Part shown: one piece after another, positions 49,515-59,877 of the stretch
Layout: each line of letters starts with the position of its first letter
How positions within the stretch are numbered: position 1 is the first letter of the stretch
Source: Excoecaria cochinchinensis
Taxonomy: Eukaryota; Streptophyta; Magnoliopsida; Malpighiales; Euphorbiaceae
Length of the DNA: 64,000 bases
Assembly: GCA_947683425.1 (NCBI GenBank)
Contig: CANTUQ010000101.1
Coordinates: 26,807,001-26,871,000, forward strand
Direction: 5' to 3'
The notes under the pieces: generated by a model
What the model saw: only the letters and a program-made list of their open reading frames with translations
Databases searched by the model: none
Told to the model about the DNA's origin: nothing
Translations under genes and position numbers: made by a program

Positions 49515-51584
49515 ATGTTTAAGCGAAAGAAGAGAATGTCGATTCCTCCGCGTCTCAGGTTGCATGATGGCGATGACAGTACTGGTACTGGAGGATCCGC
49601 ATCGCAGGGGCTCAATGCCAGCACTGAGGCTGCCGCAGCATCATCGCCCATCTCTATTGCACCATCTACCATTCCTTCCACTGATTCCACTCCTATGGCA
49701 CACCCAGAATCTATGCCAGCTCAGGGGTTGGGAACAGAACAAGCGGAAGAGCCTACGCCTGGCTCAATTGGAGAGGATGGAAGAATATACATCAATATCA
49801 CAGCTGAGGAGTAAGTAATTAATATTTCACTTCATTATGATTTCAATGACAGTTATTACTTGTACTAACATTATTCACATTGTTGTATCTTAGATTGAAT
49901 CCTTCAGGAAAGTGTTCAGGCATAATGACAACCTCTTTCAAAAACAGAATTGAATACGATGGGTTTGCCTGGAAGAATGTGTCAGAGGAAACCAAGAATT
50001 TTTATTTCGAAGAATTCAAGGTAAAACATTTATGATAAAGTCGGTTACATAACAAATTATATTTTACACTTGCTTACATTTTGTTTTTTGTTCTGTCTGT
50101 CTCATAAGAAACAATGTTATTGGAATTCGGCGTTGGACGATATCATGCCTTCTGTGTGGGAGACTAGTGCGCGGGCACGTTACAGAGATTTAGTCTGCTT
50201 GATAAAAAATGGTGGTGTCCGACCTCCCTACATGACCGAAGATATATGGGCACATTGGAGACAGTACTGGACGACCCCTGAAGCCATTGCCGTCGCATCG
50301 CATAATTCTAGTAACAGACGGGGAGGACCCGAGGGACTCAGTTCATGCTTGCATACTGGAGGATCGTTGTCGCATCGGGAACATGCAGATAGACTTGTAA
50401 GTATTACAAAATATTACTTTTACTGCTGTAATTAATGGTTAGGATGTCTGAATTTTATCTTATTACCATAGAGGAGGATGGGAATGTTACTTGTGTGAGG
50501 AGTTTGCTTTGTTGTTGAATGTTGGATTGTAGCGTAGTCTCGAAATTTGAAGTGTTTTTTTGTCTATGTATACAGGAGGTATGTTCCAAATATAGGGAAA
50601 ACTCTGCCGAAATTTAAGTAAAAACTTTACAAAATATTACTTTTACCACTGTAATTAATGGTTAGGATGTCTGAATTTTATCTTATTACTATAGAGGAGG
50701 ATGTGAATGTTACTTGTGTGAGGAGTTTGCTTTGTTGTTGAATGTTGGATTGTAGCGTAGTCTCGAAATTTGAAGTGTTTTTTTGTCTATGTATACAGGA
50801 GGTATGTTCCAAATATAGGGGAAACTCTGCCGAAATTTAAGTAAAAATTTTACAAAATATTACTTTTACCACTGTAATTAATGGTTAGAATGTCTGAATT
50901 TTATCTTATTACCATAGAGGAGGATGGGAATGTTACTTGTGTGAGGAGTTTGCTTTGTTGTTAAATGTTGGATTGTAGCGTAGTCTCGAAATTTGAAGTG
51001 TTTTTTTGTCTATGTATACAGGAGGTATGCTCCAAATATAGGGGAAACTCTGCCGAAATTTAAGTAAAAACTTGTACGAATAGTTAATAAATTATAGTTC
51101 ATCTTTAATTCTTTTTATGTTTACAGGGAGCATCGATGGGTCGACCGGCTACCTATGGTGAGGTATTTTTACACACCCACACCAACAAGCATGATGGTCA
51201 AACGTTCGTCAATTCTCGGTCAAGGGTTTTACATGTATGTCCAAGTTGCTATATTTTACAAATTTTAAATATTACTTATTATTAATCGTTACTTATTGTA
51301 AAACATTTGTCCTACGACAGGAACAAGTTCAAGATGCAATTCAGCAACGCTCACAGACTTCTGATTATGTTGATGCGAATCAAATCTATTGTGACGTGTC
51401 TGGTGGTAGAGACCAGCGAGGACGGATATTTGGCTTAGGTTCTTTGGCCAAATCCTGTCACTCGCATGCCTCAAGTTCAAGTACTGCCGCATCACATAGA
51501 CGGTCTGAATCCAGGCGAGTCCATGAACTTGAGAATACTGTAAATGAGCTGAGATCTGAATTGCAACAGTCACAGACTCGATAG
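49515..51584 (+). CDS. CACTA second gene, TNPA-like (Transposase_24), one late stop
   Basis: The accessory DNA-binding protein gene of En/Spm-like elements, 139 bp after the transposase stop. Five exons join in frame: 49515-49810, 49894-50020, 50109-50396, 51127-51234 and 51321-51584 (360 residues). The N-terminus is basic, then Ser/Ala/Pro-rich. Exons 2-4 carry the plant transposase Ptta/En/Spm domain (CYWNSALDDIM, VWETSARARYRDL, YMTEDIWAHWRQYW, then RPATYGEVFLHTHT). Exon 5 adds a coiled coil (HELENTVNELRSELQQ). TAG at 51582 ends it. The same frame stays open to TAA at 51705, adding a further heptad stretch and a run of eight prolines, so the stop probably truncates the tail. An acceptor (ggcag, 49506) before the ATG allows splicing from the upstream leader, as in En/Spm. 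Intron 3 holds a 223-bp triplication. Confidence 0.75.
50406..51072. repeat. 223-bp unit repeated three times in an intron of the TNPA-like gene
   Basis: Units begin at 50406, 50629 and 50852, exactly 223 bp apart, and differ at only a few positions (for example gatgggaatg/gatgtgaatg, ttgaatgt/ttaaatgt). The array accounts for most of the 730-bp intron. Confidence 0.95.
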
Positions 51585-51917
51585 CAGCAATCTCTCGACT
51601 TCATATCTGAGCTGCGCAATGAGATGAAAAATTTGAAGGGTATGGTGTCATCGCAGCAGTCCGATCGTACTTCTCCGCCGCCGCCGCCGCCTCCGCCATC
51701 AGCTTAATTAGTTATGATTTTGTATTATACATGACTATTATGTTATTACATAATTACTAACTTTATAACTAGTACAATTTTATTAAATTCGACTATTATT
51801 GGATATTAAAATTTAGATATCATCTTCATTTGCTTATTATTTTGCAATTAATTTTACAAGTTATAAAATGCATTATAAAAATATAATTGTTAGTTAATGG
51901 GGAAAATTTAGTTTAAT

Positions 51918-52236
51918 TTCCCGACAGATTATTACCGACGGAAATTTTACTTCTGTCGAGAAATTCCCGACGGAATACATTTTTTCCGTCGGAAATTATT
52001 CCTGACGGAAAAAGCATTCCGTCGGGAATTTCCCGACGGAAACTCTACTTCCGTCGGCAAATTACCGACGGAAGTAGAGTTTCCGTCTGGAATTATTACC
52101 GATGGAAATTTTCCTTCCGTCGGGAAATTCCCGACGGAAGTAGAGTTTTACTGCCGACGGAAATTATTCCGTCGGCATTTTATTTTCCCGACGGAAATTA
52201 CACATTTTCCGTCGGTAATTTCCGTCGGGAAATGTC
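51918..52236. repeat. right subterminal repeats of the large CACTA element
   Basis: About 15 CCGACGGAA and TTCCGTCGG words, often paired head to head. Here the base before GACGG is mostly C (CCCGACGG), whereas the left block uses AGCGACGG. Confidence 0.9.
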
Positions 52237-52251
52237 TATTTTCTTGTGCAA

Positions 52252-53601
52252 CACGGTAAAATTTCCATGGTTAACCATGAACTACTTTCTATCAACAAAT
52301 AATATGTTTTTAATTTTAATAAATTTAAAGTGGAGTAAATAATTTAAGAAAAATAAAAGTTAAAATTGAATACTAGAATGTTATATAATTTATAAATAAT
52401 ATGAGAATCTAATATGAGTTAACTTCAATTATTGATTATAAAAGATTATTTATATTACTAACTAAAAGAATCATAAATTTATAAGAAACTAGAAAATGAA
52501 CATATAATAGTAAAATAAAGAATATTGATATGGAATAAAAAGTCAAATTAAATTTGCTACATCACTTGCGGATAAAATATTAAAAATATATATTTTTAAA
52601 ATCATAAAGAACTTAACAAATGAAAGATCTATTTCTAATTAGCTCGATCTTTTTATTGTATTTAGACCAAAAATTAATAGAAGGTTAATTGAAAAACATG
52701 AGTTGTTAACCCACTATATATATTATAAAACTAATCAGTAGTTTATGGAGGTTTTGTCGATTTTCCGTCACAAATTTTAAAATTTTCCGACTTTGGAATT
52801 GATGGTCTCTGAAAATACTAATAAAGGAAAGAATGGGAGAATATCAAAAGCATTAGTTGAAACAACTTCCATCTCCATCATCTACGTATACGGATGCTTT
52901 ATACAAACAAAAGAATTGCCTAAAATGTACTAATAATACTTAAAGGTGGGCCGTATAAATGAGCGCCATACAATGTCCATTGTTAGATTGAAAATAAATT
53001 TATATTATTATTTTTTCTAATTCATAACAACAAATATAAAGAAAGATACCCCAATTTATAACCCTAAAATGATGCAAAAAATTTTACAATATAAAAATAC
53101 CCTAACTTACCAATTTTAACTTATAGGTCAATTTTACCCATAATCACCAAATTTATCGGTCAATAACCAAATAGTAACGAACGAAATTTTTTTTTATAAA
53201 AATAATTGAACTTTGAGTATATAGTATAAAAAGTCATTTTGTCTGAATTCAGGTGGAAGCTTAATCGAAAAATTCAACTAGCATGTCACATCATTAAAAG
53301 CTCTGATGTGGCAATCTAGTCAACTGCCACATGTACAGATTGGCACATCACCTATGCCGCATCATCCAAAAAGCCTAATATGTACACGTGGCATATGACT
53401 AGATTGACACGTCATAACCCTTGATGATTTGGCATGCCAGTTGGATTTTTCGGTTGGGCTTTCACCTGAATTCTAGCAAAGTGATTTTCTAGGCCAGATA
53501 CTCAAAGTTCGATTTTTTTACGAAAAATATTCTTTTATTACTATTCAGTTATTAATATATAAATTTAGTGACCATAAATAAAATTAACCATTAATTAAAA
53601 A
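52252..53601. other. AT-rich intergenic DNA, no gene recognised
   Basis: No frame with a domain. 53270-53470 is less AT-rich and contains partly repeated words with alternating orientation (gccacat/atgtggc, gacacgtcat), possibly an old inverted repeat. The rest is low-complexity. Confidence 0.45.
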
Positions 53602-53606
53602 GTTAT

Positions 53607-53950
53607 TGTAGAACAGAGTAACAATATGGAGCAGAGTATATCACAACTAATAGAAGAAAAAAGAAGTGAAACTGATATATTTTCTCAGAGAAGCATGAAT
53701 TCAACTGAACAAATTGGCCTTAATATAGGCATACATATCCAAAATTTTAGGAACATGATGTTACTGGTAATACCCACTATGACCCACTAACAACTAAAGA
53801 ATAGGACAAAAACAGAATTTAATAACTGAAAAATAGCAACTAACTACAGACTTATTCAAAGCAAGATGGCTTTCTATAAACTGGACACTTGGACACAAAC
53901 TTCATGAACTGGACAGCTGGACTTCCATAAGCTGGTGTTGAATTTTAACA
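53607..53950 (-). repeat. 3' LTR of the Copia element
   Basis: It matches 58015-58358 over its whole length with scattered changes. Confidence 0.93.
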
Positions 53951-56900
53951 CTCTCCCTCAATGTCAGCTTCTCCTCTTCTTATCACACTAAGCTGATAAA
54001 CCAACCTTTTCAACTTAATGCCATTTAACCCTTTTGTGAACAAATCTGCAACTTGATCTTCTGTCTTGATTTTCTTCAACTCAATGTCACCTTGTAAAAC
54101 CTTTTCTTTAATAAAATGATAACGAACTGCCACATGCTTAGTTTTGGTGTGAAAACTGGATTTTCTGCGAGATATATTGCTGATTGATTATCACAATACA
54201 ATGGAACCCCATGATCAATTTGTTGGCATAAATCCTTCAACAACTGCATAAAGCCAAGTGCTTTCTTGAGCTGCCATTGCTACTGCTCTATATTTCGACT
54301 CTGCTGTTGACAAAGACACAGATTGTTGTCTCTTACTACTCTAGGAGACTGCTCCATAGCCTAACATGAAAACATATCCAGTAGTGGAACATCGAGTATC
54401 ATGGTCTCCAGTGTGATCAGCATCACAGTAGCCAATAAGCTTACAATCTCCACCTCTTTTATACAAAATACCATAATCAAGTGTGCTCTTCACATATCTT
54501 AAAATTCGCCGCACCGCTTCTAAATGAGGCTTCTTGGGATTTTGCATATATTGACTCACTACACTAACTGAATAAGAAATATCAGGTCTGGTTAAAGTAA
54601 GATAGATCAAACTACCCACCAATTGTCGATACATCGTTGCATTTTCTAATTCTCTTCCTTCATGAGTACAAATTTTAAAATTTTGTTCCATCGGAGTAAC
54701 AATTGGCTTGCATCAAGCATTCCAAATTTTTCCAACAAATCTCTGGAATACTTTTGCTGATGGAGAAAAATTCCTTCTTCAGTACGATCAATCCAAACCA
54801 AGAAAGTGTTTAAGCTGTCCAAGTTCTTTCATCTTAAAACGAACAGATAAATTATTCTTTGTGAAAAGAATTTCTTCCTTCCAATCTCCAGTTATAATCA
54901 AATCATCCACATATACTAGCACAATAGCTAATTGTCCTCCATTAGATTTGATAAACATACTAGAATCAGCAGGCATCACCACATAATCACTAAAAGTAAG
55001 AAATTCAGCAATCTTATCATACCAAGCTCTCAGCGCCTGCTTTAATCCGTAGAGAGCCTTTCGGAGCTTACACAAATATTCCGGGTGATCTTGACTTTGA
55101 AAGCCTATTGGCTGATTCATGTAAATTTCTCGATCCAACTCTCCGTGTAAAAATGCATTCTTGACATCCATCTGCCATAAACTCCAGTCTTTGTTGGTAA
55201 CAAGTGCAAGCAAGACCTGAACAGTCGTAAGCTTTGCAACTGGACTGAATGTCTTGGGAAAATCCACAAGCTACAAGACGAGTTTTGTATCTTTCAATTA
55301 ATATATCTGTTCGGCGTTTAATCTTAAACACCCATTTACATGAAATAGGCTGCACATCTTTTGGCTTGGGCATAAGTTCCCAAGTTTGATTTCGTTGTAG
55401 TGCAACAAGCTCCTCTACCATAGCTTCAGTCCACTTTGAATTTTGAGATGCTTCCTCAAACGTTCCAGGTTCTTTGATATCTTCGACAATGGTAGCATTA
55501 GCATAGTTGGGATTTTGCTTTCTGACTCTAGTTGATCGCCGAAGTGGAACTTGGTCATCATCTTCAATTGTTCGATGATGCACACCTATTTGCCATGGAT
55601 TTTGAGATACACCTCCACCAAGATCATCATCTGTAGCTTTAGGTTCATCAATTTTCAACTGAATTTGGGAAGATTGCACCGCATCTTTGAAACCATTTGA
55701 ATCTAGCAGTAGTTCCTTGTTCGAGGACCACCATAAAGAGGCTTCATCAAACACCACATTTCGGGACATATAGCATTTTCCAGTTGTAGGATCACATCAT
55801 CTCCACCCTTTCCTTTGACTGTTATATCCTACAAAAATACATCTAACAGCCTTTTTGATCATTTGGCTACGTAATTGGTTAGGTATGAATACATAACATT
55901 CACAACCAAAAACTTTAAGATAACCAACAGTAGGCTTCATATTCCATATTTTTCCAAAAGGTGAGAGGAAGCATAACCTTTGTTGAGGAAGTTGATTGAT
56001 TACAAAAGTTGCAGTATTCATCGCTTCTGCCCAAAATCTTCCTGGTATATTCTTTGTATGAAGCGTACTTCGACAAACTTCTGTAAGATGCCTATTCTTT
56101 CTCTCAACAATGCCGTTTTGCTGTGGTGTGTTGGCGCATGTGAATTGGTGACGTATTCGACATTCTCGAAGATATTGAATAAACTCTTCTGAGCTGTATT
56201 CTCCACCATTGTCAGTATGCAAGCAGCAAATTCTTTTACCAACTTCAGCTTCAATGGTTTCTTTGAACTCCCTAAATTTTGAAAATACATCAGATTTTGC
56301 CTTCACAAAATAAACTCAAACATACCTCAAGAAGTCATCTATGAAAGTCACCATATACTTCATTCCACAAACTGATGGTTGTTTAACAGGTCCAAACACA
56401 TCAGAGTGTATCAACTCTAATGGTTTTCTTGTTTGAAACTTGGACTCTGTAAATGGAAGTTGATGGGCTTTTCCATGTTGACAACCTACAAAAATTGTGT
56501 CAGTTCTCACTTTAAGTTGAGGAAGTCCCTTTAACATCGACTTCTTCATCATCACTTCTAGCTTGGAGTAGCTGACATGGCTTAGTCGCATATGCCATAA
56601 ATCTGCCGTTTCATTTTTCTTGGTCTTGTCTACATATGCAACCTCTGCTGTCATTCCATAAACTGACTTCAATCTCCGTCCCTCCATCACTGGCTTTTCT
56701 GAAATTTGGACATCTCGATACACCTTCACATCTTGAGGGCCAAACAAAACAAAATGACCTGAAGATGTTAGTTGTGCCACTGAAAGCAAATTTTTTATCA
56801 TACCTGGCACATGGTAAACATTTTGGAGAGGCACTTCATCATCAACACATTGGGGAGTAACTAGCGCATCACTAGTGTGAGCAATCGGTAACTTTGAGTT

Positions 56901-57960
56901 GTTAGCTGTCACTACAACACGACTTCCATTTTTATTTTGCCAAGTTTTGTAATTTATTTTTGTCACCCGTCATGTGATTTGAGCAGCTAGAATCAACAAT
57001 CCAGTTATTTTCATAATTAATTTGCTTAGATGTTGGTGCAATGAGAGCTAACTCCTCTTCTGTAGCAAATAATGCCTCTGCATCACATTCTTCTTCACTT
57101 TTAAAAGTAACAACATTGCGTTCAATGGACTTTTGCTTTGACCAACAAAACTTTTCCATGTGATCTCTCTTTCCACAATTGTGACACTTCCCTTCAAACG
57201 TCTTGTTACCACCATGTTGCTTCGATGCTCCCCCTGCACGAGTACTGCATTCACTTTGTTGGTATCTTCCTTTGTCTTCATTTCTTTTCGATCCACCACT
57301 GCTATACTGCTTTAAGTTCCACTTGCTTTTGTTAGCATAGAGTGCCTTCTCTTTACTTTTTAATGTAATTCCTCCTATTTGCTTGGCTAAAGCTTCTTGA
57401 GCAGCAAGCAAATTTTCAAACTCAACAAGTGATGGCTGATTTTGCCATCCCTGTGATGCAATAATAAAGCCTCTAAATTTAGGCTTCAAACCATGAATGA
57501 TAATCGTCTTCATTCTGGTCTCCCCGATTAGAGCTCGTGGATCCAACTCAGAAATTTCCCGGCATATTGTCTTCACTTTGTGAAAATACTGAGCAATTGT
57601 AATGTCACATTGGGTCACCGAAAATAACTCGCTCTCTAACAATTGAAGTCTCGTGTCATTTCTCTTTGAGAAGAGCTCTGCTAATGTATCCCAAGCTTCT
57701 TTGGGGGTCTTGGCATCTCGAATGTGCTTTAGCACATCTTCTTCAACTGTTGTTTTCAAGACGAACAATGCTTTACCCGATTTAATCTTCCATTTTCGCA
57801 GCATTTTATTTCCCCCATCACCAGGTTGCATAACCTCACTACCATTAACAACTTCCCACAAATCTTGTCCCTACATATATGACGTGATGCAGGTGGACCA
57901 AGAATTGTAGTTCTGATTGTTGAGCTTTTTAATGCCACCAACAACTTGAAGATTGCTCAT
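53945..57960 (-). pseudogene. Copia gag-pol polyprotein, two frameshifts and several stops
   Basis: The start codon is at 57960. Frame 1 (57960-56932) holds gag (UBN2-like), the CHNCGKRDHMEKFC knuckle and the protease motif (DSSCSNHMTG), with a TAG at 57871 (codon 30). Frame 2 (56966-55068) holds the pre-integrase (LWHMRLSH), the integrase core (HTDNGGEY, TPQQNGIVERKN) and the start of reverse transcriptase, with stops near 56316 and 55797. Frame 3 (55267-53945) holds the rest of reverse transcriptase (YVDD) and RNase H (GYCDADHTGD, EDQVADLFTKGL), with stops near 54788 and 54341. The integrase-before-RT order proves Copia. No product could be functional. Confidence 0.9.
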
Positions 57961-57999
57961 TTTGCCAAGATAAAATTCCCTTACAGACTACAATGGCCT

Positions 58000-58011
58000 G
58001 CTCTGATACCA
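58000..58011 (-). other. primer-binding site, initiator tRNA-Met type
   Basis: TGGTATCAGAGC on the minus strand, three bases from the 5' LTR, typical of plant Copia elements. Confidence 0.9.
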
Positions 58012-58014
58012 CAA

Positions 58015-58358
58015 TGTAGAACAGAGTAACAATATAGAGCAGAGTATATCACAACTAATAGAAGAAAAAAGAAGTGAAACTGATATATTTTATCAGAGAA
58101 GCATGAATTCAACTGAACAAATTGGCCTTAATATAGGCATACATATCCAAAATTTTAGGAACGTGATGTTACTGGTAATACCCACTAAGACCCACTAACA
58201 GCTTAAGAATAGGACAAAAATAGAATTTAATAACTAAAAAATAGCAACTAACTATAGACTTATTCAAAGCAAGATGGCTTTCTATAAACTGGACACCTGG
58301 ACACAAACTTCATGAACTGGACAGTTGGACTTTCATAAACTGATGTTGAATTTTAACA
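58015..58358 (-). repeat. 5' LTR of the Copia element
   Basis: Same ends and length as 53607-53950. Confidence 0.93.
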
Positions 58359-58363
58359 GTTAC

Positions 58364-59339
58364 TTTGCTCGAAAATTGACCAAAACAGACTTTAATGGAT
58401 TGCAATTGAAAAATAGGCTATACACTGGTTAATCAATCTATGCCCACCCCTAATGTGCGTGCATTTGGACTATTTGATTGCGCACACATCGAACTACCAT
58501 TTAGAAAAGTTTGCACAAGAATTTTATAAGAAAAAAAAAAAAGATAAAAATATTTTTACAGATTAAAATGGGTTAATTTATTTCAAAAAATTAAACTTGG
58601 TTTCAATTAAATTTAAAAATAACTATTGTAGAGAAAATAAATCATCCCAATAATTAAAAAATAAAATCATCCCTGAAAAGCTGGGCACTCAAGGTCCTCC
58701 TCCATCCCACTTGAGCATATAAAATGAAGGTGGGACAAAGTTTAATAGTGCTAACGTTCTTATCTCTCTCTTGTTTATAGATAGTGCAATTTGAAATAAG
58801 AGATGAAATAACAAAGAAAATGATTAAAAAAAATAAAAATAATTATTGATGAATGCATTATTGATGTAAAAAGCAGTATCAGAGGGTGGATCAAAAAAAT
58901 CGAAAACCTATACCAGAGAATATAGCAAAATGCACACTTTCCCTCATTTATATTTAAGATTAGAGAGAAGGAACTACCTTGTCGAGTTGTTGTCCAATAA
59001 AGAATTTTTTTTTTCAATACAATAAGAAGCAGAATTCATGGCAAAGGAAAAATATTACAGCGAATAATACTAACTTAAATTGCTATATCAACAGAAAACC
59101 TTTTCGAGGTAAACAATGAGCAACCTTGTTAGCTTCACGGGGAAATATGAGGAAAATAAACATTACAACACGAAGTTAAAAAAAAACTAATATCACTTAA
59201 TAAAGGTATGAGACATGAAGGAGAAGGAGAAGCTTCGCTCTTGTGAATAGCCTGTGTAAATTGTAAACAGTATGATTCTAAGAAGAAATTCTGTGCTGAG
59301 CTTTCATGAAAATCAAGACTTCCCTAACAGCTGTAGCTT
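58364..59339. other. intergenic DNA with a MITE end, no gene
   Basis: 58425-58452 (actggttaatcaatc...cacccct) resembles the right end of the hAT-like MITE at 39398-40072. The Copia element appears to have inserted next to or inside such a MITE, but no left end was found. The rest is AT-rich, with a poly-T run near 59007 and no frame. Confidence 0.45.
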
Positions 59340-59693
59340 CTAACAAGAGAAGATTTAAAGCGTATGTTGAGTTTGTTAGTTGTTTGCTATTTTAATTCAT
59401 CCGCTTTTATTTCTCATTGGGTTTATGATCTTCTTATTGCTGCATCTAGCTTGAGGAATGGTGTTGGTTTTATCCTGAAGGACTGTTGCCATCTTAAAAG
59501 CTTGTTCATATTGAGTTCTCGGTTGTGGGTTTCTAGAGAATGCAATCAGCCTGCTCACATGCTAAGCAAAATATCTTTTATCTTCCTTAGATACTCAAGT
59601 TTGGATTTGAAGATAAGCCTGATTTTGTTTCTCATTTTGTTGAAGCTGATGTTTCTTTTGCCTACTCATTAAATGAAATGGCCTAAAAAAAAA
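59340..59693 (+). pseudogene. possible 3' fragment of a LINE (RNase H-like end)
   Basis: A frame from 59364 contains SRECNQPAHMLSK, which resembles the C-terminal motif of the plant RNase H-like domain found at the end of LINE ORF2 and in related host-encoded fragments. The block ends in a run of nine A after cct (59682-59693), as a 5'-truncated LINE would. No reverse transcriptase is present. The identification is tentative. Confidence 0.4.
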
Positions 59694-59877
59694 CAGACCA
59701 TGGAACTTTGAAAGGGGTAATATTCGTTAATTTCCAAGACAGGAAAAGAAAAACTGATGGGCTAGGCTGCGCAAGAGTTACAAAGGCCCACCCCAATAGA
59801 TAGCAGAAAGTCGAATAAAGTGGAGAGAGTTCTTCCGTTATAACTGAAAGATGTTGAAACACCATTAAACAATCAGA
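59694..59877 (-). other. RDM4 3' UTR and downstream flank
   Basis: The stretch between the RDM4 stop and the A-run of the possible LINE fragment. No clear AATAAA was found on the minus strand close to the stop; plant poly-A signals are often degenerate. Confidence 0.4.

Larger units (their letters stand above)
43059..52251 (+). mobile_element. CACTA (En/Spm-like) transposon with two transposon genes
   Basis: The termini are degraded: the left end reads AACTACAAGAAAAA and the right end, on the other strand, TTGCACAAGAAAAT, both alignable to the common CACTACAAGAAAA end. No 3-bp duplication is evident, so the limits are approximate. Subterminal repeats lie at both ends. Between them are a GC-rich leader block, a TNPD-type transposase (45669-49376) and a TNPA/Transposase_24-type gene (49515-51584), in the order and orientation typical of autonomous elements of this superfamily. 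Confidence 0.85.
53607..58358 (-). mobile_element. Copia retrotransposon, full length but decayed
   Basis: Two 344-bp LTRs (53607-53950 and 58015-58358) start TGTAGAAC and end TTTTAACA on the plus strand. The PBS is TGGTATCAGAGC on the minus strand (58000-58011, initiator tRNA-Met type), and a GAGGGAGAG tract abuts the 3' LTR. The flanking 5-mers GTTAT (53602-53606) and GTTAC (58359-58363) match at 4 of 5. The LTRs differ at roughly 15 positions by eye, so this insertion is older than the Athila copy. Confidence 0.93.
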
